Shown in pieces: positions 42,286 through 50,730 of a DNA stretch of 58,341 nucleotides. The translations under genes were made by a program, and so were the position numbers. Position 1 is the first letter of the stretch. Each line of letters begins with the position of its first letter. The notes under the pieces were generated by a model. That model was not told the origin of the DNA. It worked only from the letters and a program-made list of their open reading frames with translations, and ran no database searches. The DNA is from Actinomycetes bacterium (GTDB lineage Bacteria > Actinomycetota > Acidimicrobiia > Acidimicrobiales > JAJZXF01): contig JAJZXF010000002.1 in NCBI GenBank assembly GCA_021802485.1, positions 13,638-71,978 on the forward strand, written 5' to 3'.

Positions 42286-43799
42286 AGCCGTCCGGCTCAG
42301 CGGCCACAGAAGTCACGAGGGGAACTGCTTCGCGGCAGGTGCGTATGTCCCAACCCAGCAAGTCCCGATCCGACGCTCCGTTCTCAGGAGTGTCGCTTGA
42401 TCGTCGCGTCACCTGGCTTGTGCTGGCGTTTCTTGCTGTCGTGTTGGCGTTGCTGGACGTGGTGCTCGCGGTTAACCTACGTTCTCGCCTTCAGGACGGG
42501 CTGGTTCAACGGCTTGACGAGCGAGCTCGTCTCGCACTTGCGCTTCCACCAGGCCCCCCGTCCCAGCAGCTTGCGAACCGTCTCAGTGGTGGTGGCATAG
42601 AGGCCGAGATCCTCGACTCGAGTGCGCACTACCTCGGCGTGCCAGCGGTTCCCCCGCCGCCGCGCGCCGTAGGGTCACCGAGGAGACCACCAAAGCCGGG
42701 CGTGCCGCAGCGAGAGCGCGTGGCAGCGACTCATCAAGTGAATGGCATGATGACGTTACGCCAGAGTCTCGGCCATGGCCAGCAGGTGCTCTTGAGCACG
42801 AGTGACGCGAGTGTTGGGCGGACTATCGATTTGCTTCTCCTCGCTGAGGTTGTAGCGTCGCTTGGTCTTTTGGCACTAGCCGCGCTGGTTCTTGGCCGGG
42901 TGGTGCGGTTCGCACTCTCGCCTCTTGAACGGGTAGTGACGGTGGCAACTCGCCTGGCCCAGGGGCATCGGGGCGAGCGTCTCGCACCATCGGACACCAC
43001 CACGGAGCTTGGCAGGATGGCGGCCGCAATCGACATGATGGTCGATTCGCTCGAGCGAAGCGCGATCCGAGCTGAGGCCTCGGAGGCCGCCATGCGCCGT
43101 TTTCTCACTGACGCGTCCCATGAGCTGCGGACTCCTGTGGCTGGCATCCAGGCTTCGACGGAGACTCTTCTACGTGACAATCCGCCGCGAGCGCGGCGCG
43201 AGGAACTCCAGGTAGCTCTGGTACGTGAGGTGCGTAGGCTGGGCCGTCTGGTGGACGATCTCCTTGACTTGGCGCGCCTCGATCCGGCCAATGCGGGCGG
43301 GAGCTCGCCATTGCGGGTGGTACCGGTTGACCTGGCGGAGTTGGTCAGGGCTGAGGCGACCCGGGCTCAGAGTCTTCGTGATGACATCGTCGTTGATGCC
43401 TTGGTTGAAGTCAGCGCGATTGTGTGCGGTGACGAGCTTGCTTTGGCAAGAACCCTTTCGAACCTAATGGACAATGCGGTCCGGATGACCTCATCGCCTG
43501 GCAGGATCACGGTGAGCCTCGTGTTGGAGGCTCACCGTGCAGTTGTGGAGGTAAGCGATACAGGCCCCGGCGTCCCTGTGGAGGAGCGCGAGCGGGTGTT
43601 CGAGCGCTTTGTGCGGCTGGCATCGCCGGACGTCGCGGAGTCGGGGTTATCTCGCGTTGCTCAGGCCGGAAGCGGCCTCGGGCTTTCCATTGCCCGGGCC
43701 AGTGCTCGTGCTCATGGCGGCGACGTCGTGTGCCGTGATGGGACGAGCGGGGTTGGGGCGTCATTCGTCCTGACCCTTCCGCTGATGGAGTCTTGCTAA
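42282..43799 (+). CDS. Membrane sensor histidine kinase
   Basis: This 505-residue partner of the response regulator has two membrane helices, VTWLVLAFLAVVLALLDVVL at about residue 44 and LLLAEVVASLGLLALAALVL near 190. They enclose a proline-rich external domain of about 120 residues. A HAMP linker follows. The HisKA motif FLTDASHELRTPVAGIQ has phospho-His280, and the HATPase boxes are N (LSNLMDNAVRMT), G1 (VSDTGPGVP) and G2 (GSGLGLSIARA). The external domain lacks a recognised ligand fold. It is translationally coupled to the regulator. Its input signal is unknown, although the secreted-protein island next door makes an envelope signal plausible. Confidence 0.9.
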   Translation: MKPSGSAATEVTRGTASRQVRMSQPSKSRSDAPFSGVSLDRRVTWLVLAFLAVVLALLDVVLAVNLRSRLQDGLVQRLDERARLALALPPGPPSQQLANRLSGGGIEAEILDSSAHYLGVPAVPPPPRAVGSPRRPPKPGVPQRERVAATHQVNGMMTLRQSLGHGQQVLLSTSDASVGRTIDLLLLAEVVASLGLLALAALVLGRVVRFALSPLERVVTVATRLAQGHRGERLAPSDTTTELGRMAAAIDMMVDSLERSAIRAEASEAAMRRFLTDASHELRTPVAGIQASTETLLRDNPPRARREELQVALVREVRRLGRLVDDLLDLARLDPANAGGSSPLRVVPVDLAELVRAEATRAQSLRDDIVVDALVEVSAIVCGDELALARTLSNLMDNAVRMTSSPGRITVSLVLEAHRAVVEVSDTGPGVPVEERERVFERFVRLASPDVAESGLSRVAQAGSGLGLSIARASARAHGGDVVCRDGTSGVGASFVLTLPLMESC

Positions 43800-43868
43800 G
43801 GCTTCTCGGGTCGCATAGGTCTTAGATCGTGGTCGAGGTGAAGTTTTCCCGGTCGTTGGCAGGGGCGA

Positions 43869-43898
43869 CCGGGTGGTCGAATTCGCCGGGTGGTCGAA
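43869..43898. repeat. 13-base direct repeat with 17-base period
   Basis: CCGGGTGGTCGAA occurs at 43869-43881 and 43886-43898, each followed by a TTCG element. It lies in the gap after the histidine kinase gene. It may be a small duplication or the trace of a lost mobile element. Confidence 0.7.
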
Positions 43899-44011
43899 AT
43901 TCGATGTGCAGCTGTAACGCTTTGGCAATGCCGGTCGCGTTCTCCTGCGGGTTCGCCAGTCGGCTTAGGGCTCTGGATGCCAGCCACATGTGACTGCGCC
44001 ACAGAGCTTTC

Positions 44012-44587
44012 TTGGAAGCTGATACGCTTTCAGCCGTGTCCGAAGTTCACGAACGATATGGTCGCGTTGCCGACGGCTTCGGCGCCCGACTGAGCGGTGT
44101 GGGTCAGGACCAGTGGACAGCCCAGACGCCGTGCACTGACTGGGATGTGCGCGAGCTCGTGGTCCATGTGATTACAACTCACCGCCGTGTAGTCGCTTCA
44201 GCGAGCAAGACCGATCCCGTCCCTGTTGACCCTGGCGGTGACCTCTTCGCGCAGTGGAGGCTTGCAACAGAGGCGGTCGCCGACCGTTTGCGCGATCCAG
44301 AGCAGTCCTCAATGATGGTGTCCGGGATGTTTGGCGAGCAAACCTTCGAGTTGCTCGTGAGTCGCCTACTCTGTTCCGACACGCTGTTTCATACCTGGGA
44401 TCTCGCTCGTGCGACGGGCCAGAGCGAGGCGCTCGATGCTGGGGCAGTTGTAATGGCCCTGGCCTTCCTTGAGCCGCTCGACGAGGCTATTCGCCGTCCT
44501 GGCGGCTTTGCCCCGAAGATCACTCCGTTGCCAGGCGCCGACGACCAGACCAGACTGCTTAATTTCGGCGGACGCTCAGTCCAGTAG
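44012..44587 (+). CDS. TIGR03086-family (mycothiol-dependent maleylpyruvate isomerase-like) protein
   Basis: This 191-residue protein belongs to the DinB/MDMPI superfamily. Typical features are the N-terminal helix, the WTAQTPCTDWDVRELVVHVI segment (with the tryptophan-aspartate-valine-histidine pattern), and LLCSDTLFHTWDLARATGQ with a likely metal-binding histidine. Members use mycothiol or bind a metal, but most have no tested role. TTG 44012 and GTG 44036 are both possible starts; the GTG form begins SEVHERYGRVADGF. It stands alone between the sensor kinase and the arginine operon. Its presence suits an organism that makes mycothiol. Confidence 0.78.
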   Translation: MEADTLSAVSEVHERYGRVADGFGARLSGVGQDQWTAQTPCTDWDVRELVVHVITTHRRVVASASKTDPVPVDPGGDLFAQWRLATEAVADRLRDPEQSSMMVSGMFGEQTFELLVSRLLCSDTLFHTWDLARATGQSEALDAGAVVMALAFLEPLDEAIRRPGGFAPKITPLPGADDQTRLLNFGGRSVQ

Positions 44588-44769
44588 CGAGCCCGTCGAC
44601 GTGTGCGCCGATCCACGGTGTGCAGCCCGCGTTCGGCTGGCGGTGTCCAGGCCACCTTCAGCTCGCTCACGGCGAAGCCACGGTGCGAGCCACTCCAGAT
44701 TCTGGCCTTGCGGGGGTGGGCCAGTGCCGCGAATGATCTCAAGAATTCTGGCTATTGGTCAGCCGCGTT

Positions 44770-44783
44770 TGCATAAGCATGCA
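44770..44783 (+). promoter_or_regulatory. ARG-box-like palindrome before argC
   Basis: TGCAT-AAGC-ATGCA is a perfect 5-4-5 palindrome that resembles ArgR binding sites of actinobacteria, which carry TGCAT/ATGCA half sites. It ends only 5 bases before the GTG start at 44789. Repression by the operon's own ArgR is therefore likely. Confidence 0.6.
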
Positions 44784-44788
44784 GAGAT

Positions 44789-45820
44789 GTGAGTAAGATT
44801 GCAACTATGGTCAGCGTAGGAGTAGTTGGCGCATCTGGTTATACCGGTGCAGAGCTGATGCGGCTTTGCGCGCTTCACCCGGAGTTCGAGGTTTCGGTCG
44901 CGACCGCGCGCAGCTACGAGGGCGATGAGGTCTCGTCGGTGTATCCGAGTCTCGCTCCGCTGTATCCGCGGACGCGTTATCAGAGCACGAACACCACCGA
45001 CCTAGAGGGGTTGGACGTGCTTTTTCTGGCACTCCCACATGGGGAGTCGCACCGCGTTGCAGCAGGTATTCGCAGTTCCGTCGGGGTGATTGTTGATTTA
45101 TCAGCGGACTTTCGCCTCAAAGACCCAGAAAGCTACGTGCAGTGGTATGGCTGGGAGCATTCTGCGCCTGACCTGCTCGACGAGGCCGTCTACGGCTTGC
45201 CAGAGCTGTTCAGGCCCGAGATTCAGCGAGCGCGGCTCATTGCTTCACCTGGGTGCTACCCGACGGCCGTAGGGCTTGCGCTGGTACCGTTCGTGCGATC
45301 TGGGATTGTCGCGGGAGATGTGGTGATCGATGCTGCGAGTGGGATTTCGGGAGCGGGTCGCTTGCTCCAGGAGGGAACGCAGTTCTGTGCAGTGGATGGC
45401 GGCATGAGTGCCTACGGGACTGGCGTGCACAGGCATACACCCGAGATGGAGCAGCTCATCGGAGCGAAGGTGCTCTTCTCGCCTCATCTGGTCCCTATGA
45501 CAAGAGGGATCCTGGCGACCTGCTACGTGCGCAGTGCGATAGAACTCACTACGCAAGAGGCTCTCGAGGTTCTGGTAACTCAGTTTGAGGATGAGCCGTT
45601 CGTCACTGTGAGCGAGAGGCTTCCGTCCACGAAAGCAGCGCTTGGCTCGAACTGCGCTCACCTGAGCGCGCACTCTGATCCCCGGACTGGCTGGCTCGTA
45701 GTGTTTTGTGCACTCGACAATTTGCTCAAGGGGGCGTCTGGCCAGGCTGTCCAGTGTGCGAATTTGGCGCTCGGGATCGATGAGTGTACGGGTCTATCCG
45801 CTGCGGGGCTGTATCCATGA
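44789..45820 (+). CDS. argC: N-acetyl-gamma-glutamyl-phosphate reductase
   Basis: ArgC reduces N-acetylglutamyl phosphate to the semialdehyde with NADPH. The Rossmann start VGVVGASGYTGAELMRL is at residues 9-25. The catalytic cysteine lies in ASPGCYPTAVGLAL. The substrate part is ASGISGAGR followed by HRHTPEMEQL, and the end contains the family segment DNLLKGASGQAVQCANL. GTG 44789 is used; ATG 44807 (MVSVGVVGASG) is equally credible and would leave more room behind the ARG box. It is the first gene of argCJBDFRGH. Its TGA overlaps an ATG at 45817. Confidence 0.95.
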   Translation: MSKIATMVSVGVVGASGYTGAELMRLCALHPEFEVSVATARSYEGDEVSSVYPSLAPLYPRTRYQSTNTTDLEGLDVLFLALPHGESHRVAAGIRSSVGVIVDLSADFRLKDPESYVQWYGWEHSAPDLLDEAVYGLPELFRPEIQRARLIASPGCYPTAVGLALVPFVRSGIVAGDVVIDAASGISGAGRLLQEGTQFCAVDGGMSAYGTGVHRHTPEMEQLIGAKVLFSPHLVPMTRGILATCYVRSAIELTTQEALEVLVTQFEDEPFVTVSERLPSTKAALGSNCAHLSAHSDPRTGWLVVFCALDNLLKGASGQAVQCANLALGIDECTGLSAAGLYP

Positions 45821-45909
45821 AGAGCGCCGCGGTGGAGAACGGCGCTTCGAGCACGGACAGCTGCCGGGTTCACGATCAGGCAGCAGTCCAGCGGAGCGTT
45901 TCGAAATGA
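45817..45909 (+). CDS. 30-codon ORF bridging argC and argJ
   Basis: An ATG overlaps the argC stop (ATGA at 45817-45820). Thirty codons later a TGA overlaps the argJ ATG (ATGA at 45906-45909). The peptide starts MKSAAVENGASS and ends QRSVSK; it is hydrophilic with one cysteine and has no recognised family. It would carry ribosomes across the 85-base gap without release of the message, so a translational-coupling role is possible. Whether it is made is unknown, and chance is a real alternative. Confidence 0.4.
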   Translation: MKSAAVENGASSTDSCRVHDQAAVQRSVSK

Positions 45910-47114
45910 CCGGGACGACGGTTGCGGGATTTGCGGCGAGCGCGGTCTCCTCCGGGGTTTGCGGCGATGGGGTTCTCGACCTAGCTCTGGTAGCGAGCGT
46001 GAGGAACCAACCGGGGGATCGGCGAGGGCGCTTGGTGGTCTCGGGTGTGCCGTGTGCGGGTGTCTTTACCTCGAACCGGGCTGCTGCTGCGCCGGTGCAA
46101 GTCTCGAGGGCTCATCTGGCTGCGACGCGGGGCCGCATCGCAGCAGTGGTGCTCAACAGCGGGAATGCGAACGCTGCCACAGGCCGAAAGGGCAGGGAGG
46201 ATGCAGAGCGAACCTGCGAGCAAGTCGCGCGCTGCCTTGGCGTTGCACCAGAGGAGGTTCTCGTCTGCTCGACCGGGATCATCGGAATCCCGCTGGATAT
46301 CGGCCGCATCTTAGGGGCCGTGCCGGCGCTGTCGGCTGCGCTAACACAAGAGCCCGGAGCATTAGATGATGCAGCGACGGCTATTATGACCACTGATACC
46401 GTCGCAAAGAAGGTACGCATCGAGGCCGATGGCTTTGCCGTGGCCGGAATTGGCAAAGGGGCGGCAATGCTGGCTCCGAACATGGCGACGATGCTCGCGG
46501 TTCTCACCACCGACGCGCTTGTTGAACCACCGCAGCTGTCTGCGGCGCTTGCTGACGCGGTTGGGCGCTCGTTCAATCACTTGAGCATCGACGGGTGCAC
46601 TTCGACCAATGACACCGTGATCGCGATGGCGAGTGGCATGGCATCGGGACGGGCCGTGGGAGTGGGCGAGCTCGCAGATGCGTTTGGTGCCGCGTGCGCG
46701 AGCCTTGCCCGTCAGATGGCGTTTGATGCCGAGGGAGCGACGAAGCTTGTTGATGTGAAGGTGATTGGAGCGCTTTCTTCGTCGGAAGCGCTGGTTGCTG
46801 CGCGAAGGGTGGCGGACAGCTTGCTGGTAAAGTGCTCGCTGAATGGCGAAGACCCTTACTGGGGGCGTGTCGTGAGCGAGCTTGGGTCTGCGGGGGTGGC
46901 CTTCGACATTGACCGGGTGAGCGTGTCCTACGGCGGTGTTGTCGTATGTGCCGGGGGTGTCGCAGTAGATCACGATCGTGGAGCTGTGAGGCTCCACATG
47001 TCGGGTCGCGAGGTGGAGATCCTATGCGACCTCGGCCTTGGGGACGGCGACGCAGCGGTCGTATCTTGTGATCTCGGGCACGGATACATAGACGAGAATA
47101 GGGGCACCTCGTGA
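45906..47114 (+). CDS. argJ: Bifunctional glutamate N-acetyltransferase / ornithine acetyltransferase
   Basis: ArgJ moves the acetyl group from N-acetylornithine to glutamate, closing the cyclic arginine pathway. It cleaves itself before a conserved threonine. Here the site is in GKGAAMLAPNMATMLAVLTT, with the threonine in NMATM the new N-terminal residue of the beta chain. Other family parts are AAVVLNSGNANAATG, VCSTGIIGIPL, HLSIDGCTSTNDTV and the end SCDLGHGYIDENRGTS. ATG 45906 is the first start after argC; the frame opened at 45708 overlaps argC and is not family-like. The length of 402 residues is normal. It overlaps argB by four bases. Confidence 0.95.
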   Translation: MTGTTVAGFAASAVSSGVCGDGVLDLALVASVRNQPGDRRGRLVVSGVPCAGVFTSNRAAAAPVQVSRAHLAATRGRIAAVVLNSGNANAATGRKGREDAERTCEQVARCLGVAPEEVLVCSTGIIGIPLDIGRILGAVPALSAALTQEPGALDDAATAIMTTDTVAKKVRIEADGFAVAGIGKGAAMLAPNMATMLAVLTTDALVEPPQLSAALADAVGRSFNHLSIDGCTSTNDTVIAMASGMASGRAVGVGELADAFGAACASLARQMAFDAEGATKLVDVKVIGALSSSEALVAARRVADSLLVKCSLNGEDPYWGRVVSELGSAGVAFDIDRVSVSYGGVVVCAGGVAVDHDRGAVRLHMSGREVEILCDLGLGDGDAAVVSCDLGHGYIDENRGTS

Positions 47115-48028
47115 TCCAAAGGAGCACCGGCGGTTTTTCGGCCGGGCAGGAAGGCCCCGCTGGCCTGGACGCTGCAGCGAAGGCAGGCATCCTTGTCGAG
47201 GCGCTGCCGTATATCAGGAGGTTCTGGCACAAGGTCGTGGTGGTGAAGTATGGGGGCAATGCGATGCGCCGAGACCTGGCATCTCCTGGCGGGGATCTCG
47301 CCTGCTTTGCCGAGGACATTGTCTTGATGCGCTCTGTTGGAATGCTGCCGGTGGTCGTGCATGGCGGTGGCCCCCAGATCGGCGACATGCTGAGCCGATT
47401 AGGCAAGGAGGCTCGTTTCGATGATGGTCAGCGGGTCACCGATGCCGAGACGTTGGAGATAGTGCGGATGGTCCTCGTCGGCAAGGTGAATCGTGACATA
47501 GTCGGAGCGATCAACGTTCACGGGCCGCTTGCAGTAGGGCTGTCGGGAGAGGATGCGGGGTTGATAAACGCGAGTGCTCACCGTGGCGATCTGGGGTTTG
47601 TAGGAACGGTCGATGCCGTGAACCCGGAGATCCTGGAACATCTCCTTGCGCAAGTGTTGATTCCCGTGGTCGCAACCATTGGCTCTGATGCCGCGGGGCA
47701 GGCTTACAACATCAACGCCGACACGGTTGCGGGTGCACTCGCTGTTGCGCTCAAGGCGGAAAAGCTCGTCTACTTGACCGATGTGGAGGGAATCAGGCGG
47801 GTGCCGGATGACCCGGCGACCCTCTTGAGCAGGCTCACGGTGGACCAGCTCGAAGACTTGGTCTCTGATGGCACTGTCACCGCCGGGATGATACCGAAGG
47901 CATCAGCGTGTGTGAGCGCGGTCAGGGGAGGGGTGGGCCATGCTCATGTTCTCGACGGGACGGTGCCCCATGCGCTCCTGCTCGAGGTGTTCACCCGTGA
48001 GGGCGCAGGAACGATGGTTGGTCTATGA
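47111..48028 (+). CDS. argB: Acetylglutamate kinase
   Basis: ArgB phosphorylates N-acetylglutamate and is the usual point of arginine feedback. The amino-acid-kinase motifs are VVVKYGGNAM, PVVVHGGGPQIGDML and the nucleotide end KLVYLTDVEGIRRVPDD. The substrate-binding VTAGMIPKASACVSAVRGGV is complete. The N-terminal helix typical of arginine-sensitive enzymes (AAAKAGILVEALPYIRRFW) is present, so feedback inhibition is likely. GTG 47111 overlaps the argJ stop as GTGA, and the stop overlaps the argD ATG. Confidence 0.95.
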   Translation: MIQRSTGGFSAGQEGPAGLDAAAKAGILVEALPYIRRFWHKVVVVKYGGNAMRRDLASPGGDLACFAEDIVLMRSVGMLPVVVHGGGPQIGDMLSRLGKEARFDDGQRVTDAETLEIVRMVLVGKVNRDIVGAINVHGPLAVGLSGEDAGLINASAHRGDLGFVGTVDAVNPEILEHLLAQVLIPVVATIGSDAAGQAYNINADTVAGALAVALKAEKLVYLTDVEGIRRVPDDPATLLSRLTVDQLEDLVSDGTVTAGMIPKASACVSAVRGGVGHAHVLDGTVPHALLLEVFTREGAGTMVGL

Positions 48029-49218
48029 CCAACGTGACCCCTTTGGTGGATCGGAGCCATCTCATGCGCACCTACCCCGACCCACCCGTGACCTTTGTTC
48101 GTGGGCAAGGTTGCAGGCTCATGGACACATCAGGTCGTTGGTACCTCGACTTCCTTTCGGGGCTCGGTGTGTGCTCGCTGGGCCATGCCCATCCGCGCGT
48201 GACACAGGCGGTCTCGAACCAGGCTTCACAGCTGGTTCATGTGTCGAACCTCTTCGGGAATCTAGTGGCTCCTGAAGTTGCCGCAACGCTGGATCGCCTG
48301 ATCACCGCTGGCGCAGCAGGCGTTGAAGGCAGGATCTTCTTTGCCAACTCGGGTGCGGAGGCGAACGAGTGCGCTATCAAGCTCGCACGCCGTTGGGGGG
48401 CCCCAGAGCGCCATGTGGTCCTATCCGCCTACGGTTCTTTCCACGGTCGTACCCTCGCCACCCTTGCAGCAACTGGCCAGCCGTCAAAACAGGAACCTTT
48501 CCAACCCCTGCCGCAAGGCTTTCGACACGTAGCCTTCGACGATCTAGCGGCACTGGAGGCAGCGATGGACCCAGATGTGGTAGCGGCCGTCATCTTGGAG
48601 CCGCTACAGGGGGAGGGAGGGGTGGTGTGCGCATCGGAGGGGTATCTTGCAGCGGTGAGGCAGCTCTGTGACGATCGGGGAATCCTGATGATCCTCGACG
48701 AGGTCCAGTCCGGGTTGGCTAGGACGGGTGAGTGGTTCGGCTTCCAGCACAGCCGCATAATTCCAGACATCGTAACCATGGCAAAGGCGCTTGGGAACGG
48801 TTTTCCTATCGGCGCTTGCTGGGCGAGGGATGAGGTGGCCCAAGCCTTCCGTCAAGGTGACCATGCGAGCACCTTTGGGGGCCAGCCGCTTGCGACCGCG
48901 GCCGCGAGGGAGACGCTAGCGGTCATGGAGGAGGTAAAGGCGCCTGAACGTGCGGCCTCAGCCGGCGCTCTTCTACGAGATAGCCTCAAAGGGCTTCCGT
49001 ACGTGACGCTCGTGCGGGGAGAGGGGTTGCTGCTCGCTATGGTCTTGGAGCGCGACAGGGCGCGTGAGGTTACCGCGGCCGCGCTGGCAAGGGGTCTCGT
49101 GGTGAACGCGGTTACTCCTGACGCGGTACGCCTTGCCCCCCCGCTTATCGTTTCGGATGCGGAGATTGCAGAGGCGATTGACTTGCTCCGTGACTCGATC
49201 GGGGAGGCCTTCTCTTGA
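48025..49218 (+). CDS. argD: Acetylornithine aminotransferase
   Basis: ArgD is a class III PLP aminotransferase that makes N-acetylornithine. The family motifs are LDFLSGLGVCSLGHAHPRV, FFANSGAEANECAIKLAR and SFHGRTLATLAATGQ. The PLP-aspartate is in ILMILDEVQSGLARTG and the Schiff-base lysine in VTMAKALGNGFPIGA. STFGGQPLATAAARETL follows. The product has 397 residues. The start overlaps argB (ATGA) and the stop overlaps argF (TTGA at 49215). Confidence 0.95.
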   Translation: MTNVTPLVDRSHLMRTYPDPPVTFVRGQGCRLMDTSGRWYLDFLSGLGVCSLGHAHPRVTQAVSNQASQLVHVSNLFGNLVAPEVAATLDRLITAGAAGVEGRIFFANSGAEANECAIKLARRWGAPERHVVLSAYGSFHGRTLATLAATGQPSKQEPFQPLPQGFRHVAFDDLAALEAAMDPDVVAAVILEPLQGEGGVVCASEGYLAAVRQLCDDRGILMILDEVQSGLARTGEWFGFQHSRIIPDIVTMAKALGNGFPIGACWARDEVAQAFRQGDHASTFGGQPLATAAARETLAVMEEVKAPERAASAGALLRDSLKGLPYVTLVRGEGLLLAMVLERDRAREVTAAALARGLVVNAVTPDAVRLAPPLIVSDAEIAEAIDLLRDSIGEAFS

Positions 49219-50171
49219 GCCGGGAATGCGGCCACTTCCTGGAGCTGGTTGATATCGACCGAGTCGCCTTGGAGGAGATTCTGGGGCTGTCGCGCATGGC
49301 GAACCTGCCTCGGCTGCTTGAAGGCAAAGGTGTTGCGATGATGTTCGAGAAGCCATCAAACCGCACCCGCAATGCGACCGAGATGGCCGTGGTAGCGCTG
49401 GGTGGCCATCCTGTCTACATAGCCGGCCACGAAGTGGGGCTCGACTTTCGCGAGACCGCTGAGGATGTCGCTCGGACGCTCGCGTGCTATCACTCAATCG
49501 TGTGTGTGCGTGTGGTCTCCCATGCCACGCTGGTGAGGATGGCCGCAGCACTCGATGCCGCCTCGAGTAGTACCCGAATTGTGAACTTGCTCTCCGATCT
49601 CGCTCATCCATGCCAGGCGCTGGCGGATATGCTCACGCTCCAAGAGCACTTTGGAACGGTCCACGGGCGCCATCTCGCTTACGTGGGAGACTCCAACAAT
49701 GTCTGTCGGTCTGTAGCAAGTGCCGCTGTGATGCTTGGCATGAAGGTCGCGGTTGCGTCCCCGCAGGGGTACTGGCTCAGCGATTCCGAGATCGACGCCG
49801 TTAGGCGTCTTGGTGAGTTGGCAGGTGGAGAGCTCGTGGTCACGCTCGATCCGAGAGAGGCTGTGTCGGGGGCCGATGCCGTCTATACCGATGTTTGGGT
49901 TTCCATGGGTCAAGAAGACGAGGAGCGTGAGCGCCGGGCAGCATTTTCTGGCTTCACGGTCAACGAGGATCTCATGTCAGTAGCTTCTGCGAACGCGGCG
50001 GTACTGCATTGCCTCCCAGCGCACCGCGGCGAGGAGATCTCGGCCGGGGTGCTTGATGGGGCTTCGAGCCTCGTGTGGAAGCAGGCAGAGAACAGGATGC
50101 ATGCCATGAGGGGGTTGCTCGCATGGATGTGCGGGGCGCGGCTTGCCACTATCAATGGTCAGCACCCATGA
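49215..50171 (+). CDS. argF: Ornithine carbamoyltransferase
   Basis: ArgF makes citrulline from ornithine and carbamoyl phosphate. The carbamoyl-phosphate loop reads [14 protein letters not shown], where most enzymes have STRTR; the Ser, Arg and Thr that bind phosphate are kept. [35 protein letters not shown] and the ornithine-binding [12 protein letters not shown] are intact. The product has 318 residues. It begins with the rare codon TTG at 49215, overlapping the argD stop, and its own stop overlaps the argR ATG at 50168. Confidence 0.94.
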   Translation: MSRECGHFLELVDIDRVALEEILGLSRMANLPRLLEGKGVAMMFEKPSNRTRNATEMAVVALGGHPVYIAGHEVGLDFRETAEDVARTLACYHSIVCVRVVSHATLVRMAAALDAASSSTRIVNLLSDLAHPCQALADMLTLQEHFGTVHGRHLAYVGDSNNVCRSVASAAVMLGMKVAVASPQGYWLSDSEIDAVRRLGELAGGELVVTLDPREAVSGADAVYTDVWVSMGQEDEERERRAAFSGFTVNEDLMSVASANAAVLHCLPAHRGEEISAGVLDGASSLVWKQAENRMHAMRGLLAWMCGARLATINGQHP

Positions 50172-50674
50172 AGACTGAGGGCCGTCCCGTGCGAGAGAAG
50201 GCGAAGCCGCTTACCAAGCAGCAACGCCAGCATAGGATTTCCATGGTCTTACAGACGCGGTCCGTCGGGAGCCAGGCTCATCTGGTCGAACTCTTGGCGG
50301 CTGAGGGGATCGTCGCCACGCAGACTACGGTTTCGAGGGATCTCGAGGAGATGGGCGCTCTGAAGGTGCGCCTGCCGGGTGGCGACACAGCCTACGCGAT
50401 ACCGGAGCTGCCGAAGGACCAGGTGGCTCCAGCAGATCACCTTCGAAGGGTCCTCGGCGAGTGGGTTGTCGAGGTGGGAAGTTCGCAGAACCTGGTGGTG
50501 TTGAGAACGCCTCCGGGCTCGGCTCATGTGGTCGCATCTGCGATAGACAGAGCGAGGCTTAATGGCGTTCTTGGAAGTGTGGCGGGTGACGACACGGTGA
50601 TCGTGGTTGCAGCCGAGGAGATCGGTGGTCCAGCTATTGAACAGCGGATAGCGAGCCTTGCAGGTCTTGCGTGA
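50168..50674 (+). CDS. argR: Arginine repressor
   Basis: ArgR is a hexameric regulator that represses arginine genes when arginine is bound. The N-terminal winged helix includes [18 protein letters not shown] and the recognition part [19 protein letters not shown]. The C-terminal oligomerisation and arginine-binding part has [16 protein letters not shown] and the acidic [13 protein letters not shown] end. ATG 50168 overlaps the argF stop; the frame opened at 50075 lies within argF. The product has 168 residues. Its probable target is the palindrome at 44770. Confidence 0.94.
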   Translation: MKTEGRPVREKAKPLTKQQRQHRISMVLQTRSVGSQAHLVELLAAEGIVATQTTVSRDLEEMGALKVRLPGGDTAYAIPELPKDQVAPADHLRRVLGEWVVEVGSSQNLVVLRTPPGSAHVVASAIDRARLNGVLGSVAGDDTVIVVAAEEIGGPAIEQRIASLAGLA

Positions 50675-50677
50675 GAT

Positions 50678-50703
50678 GAACGGAATGAAAGGAACGGAAT
50701 GAA
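50678..50703 (+). repeat. 12-base direct repeat between argR and argG
   Basis: GAACGGAATGAA occurs at 50678-50689 and 50692-50703. It fills most of the only sizeable gap inside the arg operon. It may be a leader element or a simple duplication. Confidence 0.65.
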
Positions 50704-50730
50704 CGCTTCGAAAAGGGACGAGGTCGAGCT

